Below, piece after piece: positions 16,876-26,263 of a DNA stretch of 64,000 nucleotides. Origin of the DNA: Sulfurimonas sp. C5. Its GTDB lineage: Bacteria > Campylobacterota > Campylobacteria > Campylobacterales > Sulfurimonadaceae. The notes under the pieces are model-generated. The model saw nothing but the letters and a program-made list of their open reading frames with translations, had not been told where the DNA came from and made no database searches. The position numbers and the translations under genes are program-made. Where the stretch lies: assembly GCF_029872055.1 (NCBI RefSeq), contig NZ_JARXNQ010000003.1, positions 1 to 64,000 of the forward strand. The letters are read 5' to 3'. The first letter of the stretch is position 1, and every line of letters begins with the position of its first letter.

Positions 16876-18329
16876 TGCAAGACAATCTCTATAATCTCGC
16901 TTTTGAGAGAAGTATTTTAAGTTCAATTATTTTTGAACCTTCACAGTTTGACGATTTAAGTGTTATGTTAAAAGTAGATGATTTCTATCTGCCTGCGCAT
17001 CAAGACATCTTTAAAGCGATTGTGACACTTTTTCAAAACGATCTTCCAATCGATGAAGAGTTCATAAAAAAAGAACTCAATAAAATGAAAAAATTTGATG
17101 AGCAGGTACTTTTAGAAATTCTTGCCGCAAATCCGATCTCAAATACAAAAGCTTATGTTGACGAAGTAAAAGACAAATCTCTCAAACGCCACCTTTTAAC
17201 TCTAACTACAGAGATTAAACGTGTAACAGTTGAAGAGGAACTGCCTTCTGCAGATGTAGTTGACATCGTAGAGAAAAAACTTTACGAGATCACGCAAGAC
17301 AATCAAACAAGTGACTTCCTTGATTCTCCTACAATGACATTCCAAACAATGGAATACATCAAAGAGATGAAAGCACGCGGGAACTCTGTACTTGTAGGTG
17401 TGGACACTGGTTTTAAAGACCTTAACAAAATGACGACAGGTTTTGGTAAAGGGGATCTTGTTATTGTTGCCGCTCGTCCGGCGATGGGGAAAACATCATT
17501 TATTTTAAATACGGTTCACAATCTTATCATGCAGGATAAGGGTGTAGCATTTTTCTCATTAGAGATGCCGGCTGAACAGTTAATGCTTAGAATGCTTTCT
17601 ATTCAAACTTCGATTCCACTGCAAAAACTGCGTGTCGGTGATATGAGTGATGAGCAATGGAGTCAATTAAACGGGGCGATTGATCAAATGAACAATGCGA
17701 AGCTTTTTGTAGATGATACCGGTAGTGTAAACATTAATCAACTTCGTTCCAAACTAAGAAAATTAAAAGCACAACATCCAGAAATCGAAATGGCAGTTAT
17801 CGATTACCTCCAAATTATGCAAGGGATCGGAAATCAAGATCGTCACCTACAGGTTTCGGATATCTCTCGTGGACTAAAAATGCTTGCTCGTGAACTCGGT
17901 ATTCCTATCGTAGCTCTTTCACAGCTAAACCGTGGACTAGAATCTCGTAACGATAAACGCCCTATGCTGAGCGATATTCGTGAATCTGGTTCAATCGAAC
18001 AGGATGCCGATATTATCCTCTTTGTCTACCGTGATGATGTTTATCTCTACAAAGAGGAAAAAGAGCGTGAGAAAGCTGCTAAAGCTGATGGAAAAGAGTT
18101 TGTTTCTACTTATGTCGAAAAAGAGGAAGAGGAAGCTGAAATTATTATCGGAAAACAAAGAAATGGTCCAACAGGACATGTAAAACTAGTTTTTCAGAAA
18201 AAGCTTACCCGCTTTATCGATCAACCGAGTTTTGCTCAAGCTACAGAATTTGTCTATGAAAATGTCGATACAAAATCGGCAAAAATGGATATCGGTGCAC
18301 CCGATACCATAGAGATGCCGACACTCTAA
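16875..18329 (+). CDS. dnaB: Replicative DNA helicase
   Basis: DnaB unwinds DNA at the replication fork. The 484-residue protein has the helical N-terminal domain (about 1-110), a linker, and a RecA-like motor with Walker A AARPAMGKTS (about 198-207), Walker B VIDYLQIM and LSDIRESGSIEQDAD. No intein interrupts it. A highly charged insert (KEEKEREKAAKADGKE and following Glu-rich residues) occupies about 392-420 of the motor domain. An AGGTGA lies just before the start within ispG. Confidence 0.97.
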   Translation: MQDNLYNLAFERSILSSIIFEPSQFDDLSVMLKVDDFYLPAHQDIFKAIVTLFQNDLPIDEEFIKKELNKMKKFDEQVLLEILAANPISNTKAYVDEVKDKSLKRHLLTLTTEIKRVTVEEELPSADVVDIVEKKLYEITQDNQTSDFLDSPTMTFQTMEYIKEMKARGNSVLVGVDTGFKDLNKMTTGFGKGDLVIVAARPAMGKTSFILNTVHNLIMQDKGVAFFSLEMPAEQLMLRMLSIQTSIPLQKLRVGDMSDEQWSQLNGAIDQMNNAKLFVDDTGSVNINQLRSKLRKLKAQHPEIEMAVIDYLQIMQGIGNQDRHLQVSDISRGLKMLARELGIPIVALSQLNRGLESRNDKRPMLSDIRESGSIEQDADIILFVYRDDVYLYKEEKEREKAAKADGKEFVSTYVEKEEEEAEIIIGKQRNGPTGHVKLVFQKKLTRFIDQPSFAQATEFVYENVDTKSAKMDIGAPDTIEMPTL

Positions 18330-18332
18330 ATT

Positions 18333-19610
18333 ATGATTGAGAGAGTAGAACTTTTTCAAACGAAAAAAGATCTATTCTTACTCTTTACCCTTTTTCTAAC
18401 ACTCCTTAGTTTCTCCCTTTCTTATGAATATTACAAATATTATCAATTAACTAAATTTGACTCTGCTTTAATCAAGGCAAAAGTTCAAAAACAATACCTT
18501 AAAACAAAAATTACTAAAACAGGAAAAGAAAAAACCTATCAACTCCTCCAATTAAAATCCTTTGACGGTTTTACATTTTACACAACTGCTAAAAAAAATT
18601 TTCAAGATGTAAAAGGAGAAGAATTAGAACTTGAAATCTTTATTGATAATCTTAGCTTTTATCAATACATGAAAAGTTTCTTCGCTTTTAGTAGAATTCT
18701 GCAAGTCACTACAACAAACAGTAATAAAGAAGACTTAAAATCTTTGATTGCAATACAGCATCAAAATAAGATATATTCTGAGATCTATGAAGCTTTGTAT
18801 CTAGCAACACCTCTTCCAAAAGAGTTACAAACAACTTTTTCAAATTTAGGCTTAAGCCATTTAATTGCTATTAGCGGATTTCATTTGGGTATTATCTCTG
18901 CTTTACTCTTTTTCTTACTCAAATACCCTTACAAATTTTTTCAAAACAACTATTTTCCTTATAGAAACCATACACGGGACATCTTCATAATAATTTCATT
19001 TGTATTACTTTTCTATACCCTCTTCTTGGATACACCACCATCATTGCTTCGTGCTTATGTCATGCTTGTTATCGGCTTTTTGTTATATGATCGGGGAATT
19101 AAAATAATATCTATGCAAACACTATTTCTGACTGTTTTACTAATAATAGCTGTTTTTCCAAGATTATTCTTTAGTATAGGATTTTGGCTTAGTGTAGCAG
19201 GCGTAGGATATATTTTTCTTTTTCTTATCTATTTTCAAGAGTATAAAAAGCTTTGGCAATTTCTTTTATTACCTCTATTTGTATATTTAATGATGCTTCC
19301 TTACTCTTTAACAATTTTTGGAAATTTTTCTTTTCTCCATCCACTTTCAATAATCTATACGATGCTTTTTACAGTTTTTTATCCACTGACATTGCTATTA
19401 CATGTATTTGGATTTGGAGGGGTATTTGATCCACTTTTAGAAGCTCTTATGGCAACGGGTAGTGAAGGTGTCAAGATTTTACTTGATATAAAAATATTAG
19501 AAGTGTTTATTATTATTTCATTGGGAAGTATTTTGAATAGATATCTATTCTTTACTCTCAATCTCTTCGCTTTTTTTATTTTTATATATGCCATCAATAA
19601 TGTGACATAG
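18333..19610 (+). CDS. comEC: ComEC/Rec2-family DNA-uptake channel, short form
   Basis: This 425-residue polytopic protein has the competence signature GLSHLIAISGFHLGI and about seven to nine hydrophobic helices. It resembles ComEC, the inner-membrane channel that carries DNA into the cytoplasm. It lacks the C-terminal metallo-beta-lactamase domain found in long ComEC proteins, a short form I believe is common in Campylobacterota. It starts three bases after dnaB without a clear ribosome site. Its last 66 bases overlap the convergent YihY-family gene. Confidence 0.85.
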   Translation: MIERVELFQTKKDLFLLFTLFLTLLSFSLSYEYYKYYQLTKFDSALIKAKVQKQYLKTKITKTGKEKTYQLLQLKSFDGFTFYTTAKKNFQDVKGEELELEIFIDNLSFYQYMKSFFAFSRILQVTTTNSNKEDLKSLIAIQHQNKIYSEIYEALYLATPLPKELQTTFSNLGLSHLIAISGFHLGIISALLFFLLKYPYKFFQNNYFPYRNHTRDIFIIISFVLLFYTLFLDTPPSLLRAYVMLVIGFLLYDRGIKIISMQTLFLTVLLIIAVFPRLFFSIGFWLSVAGVGYIFLFLIYFQEYKKLWQFLLLPLFVYLMMLPYSLTIFGNFSFLHPLSIIYTMLFTVFYPLTLLLHVFGFGGVFDPLLEALMATGSEGVKILLDIKILEVFIIISLGSILNRYLFFTLNLFAFFIFIYAINNVT

Positions 19611-20381
19611 TTTTAAACCGTATAAGAAGATGATCCAAGAGACATATATCCATAAAAACAAAAACATTACAATTGCAAATGAGCCGTACATTGTCGTGTA
19701 TGATTTATTTAAAAAGACATAATAGATAAAGCCGTTTTTACTGAAACTAAAAATAATGGAGACAATGAAAGAACTAATTGCCGAAGCTTTTGGATCAACT
19801 TTCGCATTTGGTCCGATTTGGAAAATTAAAAAGAAGAGTCCCCAGATAATGATGTACGGTATAAGCGGTAAAATATTCAACCCTGATGTTAGTGTATTTT
19901 CTGCCATCAATGTAGCAATCTTACCCGTTATATAAAACGATATACCAAGACCTATCGGAGTAAGTGTCATCATTGTCCAATAGGTTGTAATTGACTCCCA
20001 AAGTCCTCTTGCCTGTGCATGAAAGATTCTGTTTGCAATATACTCGAAATTTTTAAAAAATAAAAGTGATGCTACAAGTACTGCAGCTAAACTCATAATT
20101 CCCATTTTTGCAGAATTTGCTAAAAAACCATCTATCTTTTCGATAATAATTTCAGATTGTACAGGTACAAGATTGGAAAATATAAACCCTTTAATGCTTT
20201 CATAATGCTCTTGAAAGCTAGGCAATGATGTCAGTAATGACATCATGATAATTAGTAGTGGAATAATTGTAAAAATCGTATAAAAGCTCAGTGACGCAGC
20301 AAAAAGTGTTAGCTCTTTATCTACAAACGATAAAACAAAAAGTCTCACTTGTTTGTAAAGTTCAAGAGCATTTAACTTCAT
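19545..20381 (-). CDS. YihY/BrkB-family inner-membrane protein
   Basis: This 278-residue protein has about six transmembrane helices. Family features are ELTLFAASLSFYTIFTIIPLL near the N-terminus and TTMYGSFAIVMFLFLWIYVSWIIFLYG near residue 240. The family (often mislabelled ribonuclease BN) has no settled function. The gene begins two bases after the glcD-like stop, so it is co-transcribed with it. Its 3' 66 bases overlap comEC. Confidence 0.87.
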   Translation of the reverse strand: MKLNALELYKQVRLFVLSFVDKELTLFAASLSFYTIFTIIPLLIIMMSLLTSLPSFQEHYESIKGFIFSNLVPVQSEIIIEKIDGFLANSAKMGIMSLAAVLVASLLFFKNFEYIANRIFHAQARGLWESITTYWTMMTLTPIGLGISFYITGKIATLMAENTLTSGLNILPLIPYIIIWGLFFLIFQIGPNAKVDPKASAISSFIVSIIFSFSKNGFIYYVFLNKSYTTMYGSFAIVMFLFLWIYVSWIIFLYGLKLCHIIDGIYKNKKSEEIESKE

Positions 20382-20383
20382 GA

Positions 20384-21769
20384 CTAATTCAGCCCCATTT
20401 TTGCAGGATTTAAGATGTTGTTTGGATCAAATGCCTGTTTAATTGATTTAAACAGTGCCATCTCTTCAGGAGTAAATGCCATTGACATATATGGTGCTTT
20501 TGCAAGACCTATACCATGTTCACCCGAAAGAGTTCCACCAAGATCAACAGTTGCCTGGAAAACCTCTTCGATCGCCTGATACGCAATTTTCACCTGCTCA
20601 GGATCACTGCCGTCAACCATAACGTTTGTATGTACATTACCGTCTCCTGTGTGACCGAAACACGGAATATTTACATTGTATTTATCGGCAATCGCATAGA
20701 ATTTTTCTAAAAGCTCTGGCAATACTGCACGAGGTACAGTTACATCTTCGTTTAATTTTTTACTTCCATAAACACTCAGTGCAGGAGAAGCATTACGACG
20801 AGCGAACCATAAATCAGCTGCTTCTTTTGCATCTTTTGCAATCTTAAATTCACTACAACCGTTTTCTTTAAAAACTTTTTCAATCTGCCCTAGTTGAAAA
20901 TTAAGGTCATCTTCCAAATTCCCGTCAACGTCAGTTACTAAAAGTGCTCCGGCATCAATAGGAAGCCCTTTGTTAAATGTTTGCTCAACTGCACGAATTG
21001 TCAAGTTATCTAAAAACTCCATTGCTACTGGTGTTACACCGCTAGCCATTGTCTTATATACTGCATTCATAGCTTCCGTTACACTTGGAAATATACCCAT
21101 TGCAGTTTTTGTCATTTTCGGTTTTGGAATCAGCTTTAACGTAATCTCTGTAAGAACTGCCAAAGTACCCTCACTTGCGATCAAAATTCCACTTATGTTG
21201 TAGCCTGCTACATCCTTAATCGTTCTTTTTCCCGCTTTAATAATATCACCGTTAGGAAGTACGGCACGAGTAGCCATTACGTAATCTTTTGTGATCCCGT
21301 ATTTTGCAGCACGCATACCGCCTGCATTTTCACTTACATTTCCACCGATTGTAGAATAGTCCTGACTTGCAGGATCCGGTGGATAAAATAAACCAACCTC
21401 TTCTACGGCACGTTGTAAGTCCATATTTACAACACCCGGTTGAACAACTGCGACCATGTTTTTCATATCGATCTCCAGGATCTTGTTCATATGTTTTTCC
21501 ATGGCAAGAACGATCCCGCCGTTACTTGGGAGTGCACCGCCAGTAAAACCGCTTCCGGCTCCGCGAGGTACAATGATAATTTTATGTTCGTTACAATATT
21601 TCAAAATATCACTAACATCTTGTTCGTTACGTGGGAAGATAACCGCATCCGGTTCAAAGTGTTCACGTGTAGCATCATAAGAATATGCAATTAAATGTGC
21701 TTTATCGCTATATACATTGTCGTCACCAACAAGTTTTGCAAAATGTTGTATATGTGTTTTATCTAACAT
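20384..21769 (-). CDS. glcD: FAD-linked oxidase, GlcD/D-lactate dehydrogenase type
   Basis: This 461-residue flavoprotein has the vanillyl-alcohol-oxidase FAD fold (PRGAGSGFTGGALPSNGG, then DPASQDYSTIGGNVSENAGG) and the C-terminal catalytic region (FGHTGDGNVHTN and SGEHGIGLAKAPYM). Enzymes of this group oxidise glycolate, D-lactate or related 2-hydroxy acids and feed electrons to quinone. The substrate cannot be read from sequence. No GlcE or GlcF partner is adjacent. It follows the PgbA-domain gene directly. Confidence 0.9.
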   Translation of the reverse strand: MLDKTHIQHFAKLVGDDNVYSDKAHLIAYSYDATREHFEPDAVIFPRNEQDVSDILKYCNEHKIIIVPRGAGSGFTGGALPSNGGIVLAMEKHMNKILEIDMKNMVAVVQPGVVNMDLQRAVEEVGLFYPPDPASQDYSTIGGNVSENAGGMRAAKYGITKDYVMATRAVLPNGDIIKAGKRTIKDVAGYNISGILIASEGTLAVLTEITLKLIPKPKMTKTAMGIFPSVTEAMNAVYKTMASGVTPVAMEFLDNLTIRAVEQTFNKGLPIDAGALLVTDVDGNLEDDLNFQLGQIEKVFKENGCSEFKIAKDAKEAADLWFARRNASPALSVYGSKKLNEDVTVPRAVLPELLEKFYAIADKYNVNIPCFGHTGDGNVHTNVMVDGSDPEQVKIAYQAIEEVFQATVDLGGTLSGEHGIGLAKAPYMSMAFTPEEMALFKSIKQAFDPNNILNPAKMGLN

Positions 21770-22570
21770 TTACTCTCCAATTTCAAATTGATCTACTAAA
21801 GAGCTAACCTCTTCATTTTTACTGTTTTTTACTATATTGTATAAAACTTTATTGTGTTTGTTATTTTCAACCAATAACTCGTAATAGTGAGGTTCATAAC
21901 TTTCCATTTCACTACTTCCTTCTCCAAACCAAGACGCATCAATTTTTTCCATTCTTGAATAAAAAGGAAGCTTTACACTATCTTGTATTAAAGGAGTGTC
22001 ACTTATAGCTAAAATTTTAAAGCTTTTCATATCTACAGTATACAGTTTTTTTTCTAAGTAAATAAATACGAGTCCTGTGGCTGTAGAACTAGAAAATGCT
22101 CCAAAATCTTCTTTTAAAGGCGTCGGATGTCCGTTAATAGAGAGTAAAGTAGCAAAAATATCTGGATGTATCCATTGAGTCTCAACTGATTTTGATACTT
22201 GATAATATACCTCTTCATTAGGCGCTATTAAAAGTGAACGTGAGTAGCTTGTTGCAAGTTCTACACTATCACCCACAGTAACTTTCCATTTTCCGCTCGG
22301 TAGTGCATTATTTTGTAAGAGTTCAAACTCTTTCATTTTAATCATAGCAGTGTGAGTGTTTACATCAAAACTTTCTACAACACAGCTTTTTAAAATACTA
22401 CTGTGTTCAGGGCTTATATGATGTACTACATAACCACTCATGCCCACATCAATTTTGTCTATATTAATTTTTGCTGTTTCATTTTCAGTATCAAGTTCTA
22501 TAATCTTTGAACTTACCGGACTTGCAAATAAACTTAATTGTGCTAAAAATAATAAAAATATATATCTCAT
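21770..22570 (-). CDS. PgbA-domain (plasminogen-binding protein-like) periplasmic protein
   Basis: This 266-residue protein has a signal peptide (about 1-16) and an all-beta body starting VSSKIIELDTENETAKI and GMSGYVVHH. This resembles the N-terminal domain of Helicobacter PgbA/PgbB. The lysine-rich C-terminal tail that binds plasminogen in Helicobacter is not evident, so that activity is unlikely here and the ancestral role is probably envelope related. The start has a GAGAAG ribosome site. It is divergent from the csd3-like gene. Confidence 0.75.
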   Translation of the reverse strand: MRYIFLLFLAQLSLFASPVSSKIIELDTENETAKINIDKIDVGMSGYVVHHISPEHSSILKSCVVESFDVNTHTAMIKMKEFELLQNNALPSGKWKVTVGDSVELATSYSRSLLIAPNEEVYYQVSKSVETQWIHPDIFATLLSINGHPTPLKEDFGAFSSSTATGLVFIYLEKKLYTVDMKSFKILAISDTPLIQDSVKLPFYSRMEKIDASWFGEGSSEMESYEPHYYELLVENNKHNKVLYNIVKNSKNEEVSSLVDQFEIGE

Positions 22571-22588
22571 TTATCTTCTCGTATTTAA

Positions 22589-22604
22589 TATAATTGAGAT
22601 TATA
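22589..22604. promoter_or_regulatory. Symmetric divergent promoter core, pgb-like/csd3-like
   Basis: TATAAT-TGAG-ATTATA gives a -10 box on each strand facing outward to the two divergent genes. The same arrangement occurs at 31436-31451 between panC and prfB. Confidence 0.5.
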
Positions 22605-22672
22605 TCAAATAAAACTCATACTAAGCCAAAATTTGATAATCTCTCACAATTATTTATTATAGGTTTAGCTTT

Positions 22673-23881
22673 ATGATACGATTTTTCATATTTTTTTTAT
22701 TGATACTCTTTATACCAAATACTCTATCAGCTTCTCATGTAGAGCGTTACAGATGGCTTAACGGTGAGACATATTTAGTCTTTTTAGAAAAACACAACCT
22801 CCCTGTTAGAGAACTTTACTACAACTTAGACAAGGATGATCAACGTCTCACTGAAGAGATGAGAACAGGTGTTCATTACCAAATTTTACGTAATAACAAC
22901 AATGAAATTCTGCAAATACTTTTACCCCTTAATGACGAGCTTCAAATCCACCTTTATAAAACTGCCAAGGGATATGAATTTGAAGCAATTCCAATTATTA
23001 GCACAACAAAGAAAGAGGTTTTGTATACACAAATTGAATCTTCACCGAATTATGCAATACTCAAAAAAACCGGCAGCAGAAAAGTAGCTGGTGTATTTGT
23101 TGCAGCATTCAAGCATTCACTAAACTTTAAAAATGATATTCGAAAAGGGGATGAACTGGTTATGCTTTATTCTCAAAAGTATAGACTCGGTCAACCTTTT
23201 TCAATGCCGACTTTAGAAGCTGCGATGATTGAAATGGGCTCAAAAAAGCACTATATTTATCTCAACAGTGATGATAGATATTATGATGAAAATGCTCATG
23301 AAGTTGAAGGTTTTTTACTTGCACGCCCCGTAAGAGGTGCAAGAGTATCATCTTACTTTACAAAAAGAAGATTTCACCCTGTTTTGCATAAATGGAAAGC
23401 CCACTTAGGAATTGACTATGCTGCCCGCAGGGGTACTCCTGTAGTAGCAGCAGGAAGCGGTATGATTATCTATGCTGCAAGGTTAGGAACCTATGGAAAC
23501 CTTGTCAAAATTCGACATAATGACGGCTATGAAACAAGATATGCCCATCTTAAATCATTCCGCCGCGGCATCTACAGAGGAAAATATGTTAAAAAAGGTC
23601 AAACTATAGGTTATGTAGGAACAACAGGACGTTCAACTGGTCCTCACCTTCATTTTGAACTACGTAAACGTGGTGTAGCGATCAACCCTTTAAGAGTCGT
23701 TCAAGTTACAACTAAAAAACTCCAAGGGAAAGAAAAAACAGCATTTTTACAACTTAAAAAGAACTATAATCAAAGCATAGATTTACATCTGAAAAACAAA
23801 ACACAGTATGTTAAAGCACCTCGCTTTGAAGATATGTCTTATATCTATATGATGGATGACGATTATGGGCAAAATAACTAA
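22673..23881 (+). CDS. csd3: M23 peptidoglycan metallopeptidase, Csd3/HdpA-like
   Basis: This 402-residue periplasmic enzyme has a signal peptide (about 1-20), an N-terminal regulatory region and a C-terminal LytM domain. Zinc-site motifs are HLGIDYA (about 243-249) and GPHLHFE (about 323-329), with YAHL between them. Helicobacter Csd3 (HdpA) trims and uncrosslinks murein and helps set helical shape. The neighbourhood with PgbA- and GlcD-like genes supports the assignment. The Nudix gene starts inside its last codons. Confidence 0.87.
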   Translation: MIRFFIFFLLILFIPNTLSASHVERYRWLNGETYLVFLEKHNLPVRELYYNLDKDDQRLTEEMRTGVHYQILRNNNNEILQILLPLNDELQIHLYKTAKGYEFEAIPIISTTKKEVLYTQIESSPNYAILKKTGSRKVAGVFVAAFKHSLNFKNDIRKGDELVMLYSQKYRLGQPFSMPTLEAAMIEMGSKKHYIYLNSDDRYYDENAHEVEGFLLARPVRGARVSSYFTKRRFHPVLHKWKAHLGIDYAARRGTPVVAAGSGMIIYAARLGTYGNLVKIRHNDGYETRYAHLKSFRRGIYRGKYVKKGQTIGYVGTTGRSTGPHLHFELRKRGVAINPLRVVQVTTKKLQGKEKTAFLQLKKNYNQSIDLHLKNKTQYVKAPRFEDMSYIYMMDDDYGQNN

Positions 23882-24431
23882 AATTTCTCCACTTAAAGAT
23901 CCAAAGTTTATTAAACCTATCGAGATCCAATACACTCAGAGTAATCAAGCTAAAAAATGGGAAGCGATTATTTCACATAATTCTGTTTCTATCCTTTTAT
24001 GGCATAAAGATGAAGATGCTTTTGTTATTGTAAAACAACTACGTCCTCCTGTTTTAAATGTTAATGAAGATGGATATATGCATGAGCTCTGCGCCGGGAT
24101 AGTAGATAAAAATACTTCACTTGTTCAGATCGCAAAAGAGGAAGTCTTAGAGGAATGTGGTTATAACATACCGACTCAAAATTTACAATATATTACAAGT
24201 TTTTTTACATCAGTCGGTATCTCAGGAGCGAAGCAAACTCTCTATTACGGTGAGATAGATGAAACTATGAAAGAGCATGATGGTGGTGGTATTCACGATG
24301 AAGAGATCGAAGTTATTTTTCTAAAGATATCTCAAGCAAAAGAGTTTATGTTTAATGAAAAATTTCAGAAAACTCCCGGAATGATGATGGCATTTTATTG
24401 GTTTTTCGAAAATATCAAGAAAAATCAATAG
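23856..24431 (+). CDS. Nudix hydrolase
   Basis: This 191-residue protein has a Nudix box at about 80-102: AGIVDKN, then KEEVLEECG. The usual first Glu is replaced by Thr and the RE by KE, but the EExxEExG core is kept. It resembles ADP-ribose or UDP-sugar pyrophosphatases. Possible starts are ATG 23856 or ATG 23865 (codon 4); both overlap the csd3-like gene (26 or 17 bases). It overlaps priA tail to tail by 17 bases. Confidence 0.85.
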   Translation: MTIMGKITKISPLKDPKFIKPIEIQYTQSNQAKKWEAIISHNSVSILLWHKDEDAFVIVKQLRPPVLNVNEDGYMHELCAGIVDKNTSLVQIAKEEVLEECGYNIPTQNLQYITSFFTSVGISGAKQTLYYGEIDETMKEHDGGGIHDEEIEVIFLKISQAKEFMFNEKFQKTPGMMMAFYWFFENIKKNQ

Positions 24432-26256
24432 GGTCCATATCGACCTCGGCCAATGAGTTTTTACAAGACTTAACAGCTTTAATCAAATCAACTGCTTTAT
24501 CTGCCCTGAGTAAAATCTCAAATCTGTATTTATTTGCTACTTTTTCAATAGCACATTTTTTTGCACCTACTATCTCAATAGTGTCAAATTTTTTGAGACA
24601 CTCTTCCATCTCTCTCATTTTTTCTTGAGCTTTTAAACCGTTTTTGTCTGCAAATAACACACGACAAAGTTTCTTATATGGAGGGTATAGTCCTTCTCGA
24701 AATATCTTTTCGAACTCTAAAAATTCTTCATAGTTTTCTATATAGGCTTTAAAAAACTCTTCATTGTATGTCTGAATCAACACTTTTGCATCACTCGCTC
24801 TACCGCTTCTTCCTGCAACTTGAATAAGTGAAGAAAGAGCTTTTTCACGTGCACGATAATCTGCCATATTGAGCATATTATCCATCCCTAAAACAACTGC
24901 CAGCTCTACATCATGATAATCATGTCCTTTGCTTAGCATCTGCGTGCCCACCAAGATATCAATCTCTTTATCATTAAATCTTTTCAATGCTTGTTTTAAC
25001 TTGTTCGCAGTAGTGATTGTGTCTCTGTCAAACTGTTCTACTTTTACATCTTGGATCTCTTCTGTGATCTCTTTTACAGCCTCTGCTGTACCTATGCGTG
25101 AACTTGACAAATGATCGCTTCCACACTCAGGACATATCTTTGGTATAGGCTGCATATAGTTACAGTAGTGGCATTTTATAGCATTTGATTTTTGATGGAT
25201 ACTCATCCCTACGCTACAATATGGACATTTGTATGTAGCACCGCAATCTTTACAAACTAGATATTTAAAGTTTGCCCTTGTAGGTAAAAAAACTATTGAC
25301 TGTTTTTTCTGTCCTAGTGTATTTTTTAAATGATGAAATACTAGAGGTGTTAAGCTTTCCTCTTTAGCTTCATAAATAAACTCTTTACTTGTTTGGTAAT
25401 GCCCGCCTTTAAGTCTATAATGCGGAAATTTTGCATAAGAAGTCAGTGACGGTGTTGCACTTCCTAGTACAACAGGAATCTCGTAAAGTTTTCCCATATA
25501 AATTGCAAGATCACGTGCATTATACCGAGGACGTGCAGAGGATTTATAACTCTCGTCATGCTCTTCATCTACTACAATCAAACCTAAATTCTCTATCGGC
25601 AAAAACAAAGATGATCTAGCCCCTGCAATAATATTTGCAGTTCCGTCATGTAGTTTTTCCAAAGCTTCTTTCTTTTGCTTAGGAGTTAGTTTTGAATGCC
25701 ACATAATAAAATGCTCACCAAAATGCTCCTCTAAACGTTTCCCCATTTGAGGAGTTAGTGAGATCTCAGGCATAAGAAAAACAGCACGTTTATTTTGAGC
25801 TAGTATTTCCTCAAAATACTTCATATATATTTCTGTTTTGCCGCTTCCTGTATCACCGAATAATAAAGACACTTTATTATTTTGTAAAAATTCTAATGCC
25901 TTCATTTGCTTTTGTGAAAGTGTTATTTTCGAAGAATATTCTAAATCGCTATTGACAATTTTTTGTGTTTCTTTAAAAGAGAGCATAAGTGCAAAAGCTT
26001 CACCTAAAGAACAGATATAGTATCCCGCTATGAAATTAGCCAGTTCATACTGTTTTTGAGAATAATATTCATCTGTAGTTTCATTGATTTCAAGTGTTTT
26101 GAATTCTGGTTTTTCTACCTCTTCAACAATAACACCATATTTGTCTTTATTGTTTAAAGTGACTAAAACTTTTTTGTATAGAGAGATATTTTCTTGTGAG
26201 TGATATGTAAGAGGCTCTAAAACAGAGCCTATTATGGAGATTTTATAATATTTCAA
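24415..26256 (-). CDS. priA: Primosomal replication-restart helicase PriA
   Basis: PriA recognises stalled forks and reloads DnaB. The 613-residue protein is shorter than E. coli PriA (about 730), mainly in the N-terminal DNA-binding part. It has Walker A GDTGSGKTEIY, Walker B VVDEEHDESYKSS, a zinc module with paired cysteines (CKDCGATYKCPYC, CHYC, CPECGSD) and the helicase motif VAGRSGRA. The gene begins seven bases after the upstream pseudopilin gene, so they are probably co-transcribed. Confidence 0.96.
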   Translation of the reverse strand: MKYYKISIIGSVLEPLTYHSQENISLYKKVLVTLNNKDKYGVIVEEVEKPEFKTLEINETTDEYYSQKQYELANFIAGYYICSLGEAFALMLSFKETQKIVNSDLEYSSKITLSQKQMKALEFLQNNKVSLLFGDTGSGKTEIYMKYFEEILAQNKRAVFLMPEISLTPQMGKRLEEHFGEHFIMWHSKLTPKQKKEALEKLHDGTANIIAGARSSLFLPIENLGLIVVDEEHDESYKSSARPRYNARDLAIYMGKLYEIPVVLGSATPSLTSYAKFPHYRLKGGHYQTSKEFIYEAKEESLTPLVFHHLKNTLGQKKQSIVFLPTRANFKYLVCKDCGATYKCPYCSVGMSIHQKSNAIKCHYCNYMQPIPKICPECGSDHLSSSRIGTAEAVKEITEEIQDVKVEQFDRDTITTANKLKQALKRFNDKEIDILVGTQMLSKGHDYHDVELAVVLGMDNMLNMADYRAREKALSSLIQVAGRSGRASDAKVLIQTYNEEFFKAYIENYEEFLEFEKIFREGLYPPYKKLCRVLFADKNGLKAQEKMREMEECLKKFDTIEIVGAKKCAIEKVANKYRFEILLRADKAVDLIKAVKSCKNSLAEVDMDPIDFS

Positions 26257-26263
26257 TTGCTAA

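Noticed and set aside
16600-16926. 108-codon minus-strand frame over the ispG/dnaB junction
   Set aside because: It lies antisense to conserved residues of both genes and reads as a low-complexity Phe/Cys/Tyr-rich shadow.
16875-18329. Intein in dnaB
   Set aside because: The Walker A and downstream motifs are continuous and the length of 484 is normal; the charged insert is too short for an intein.
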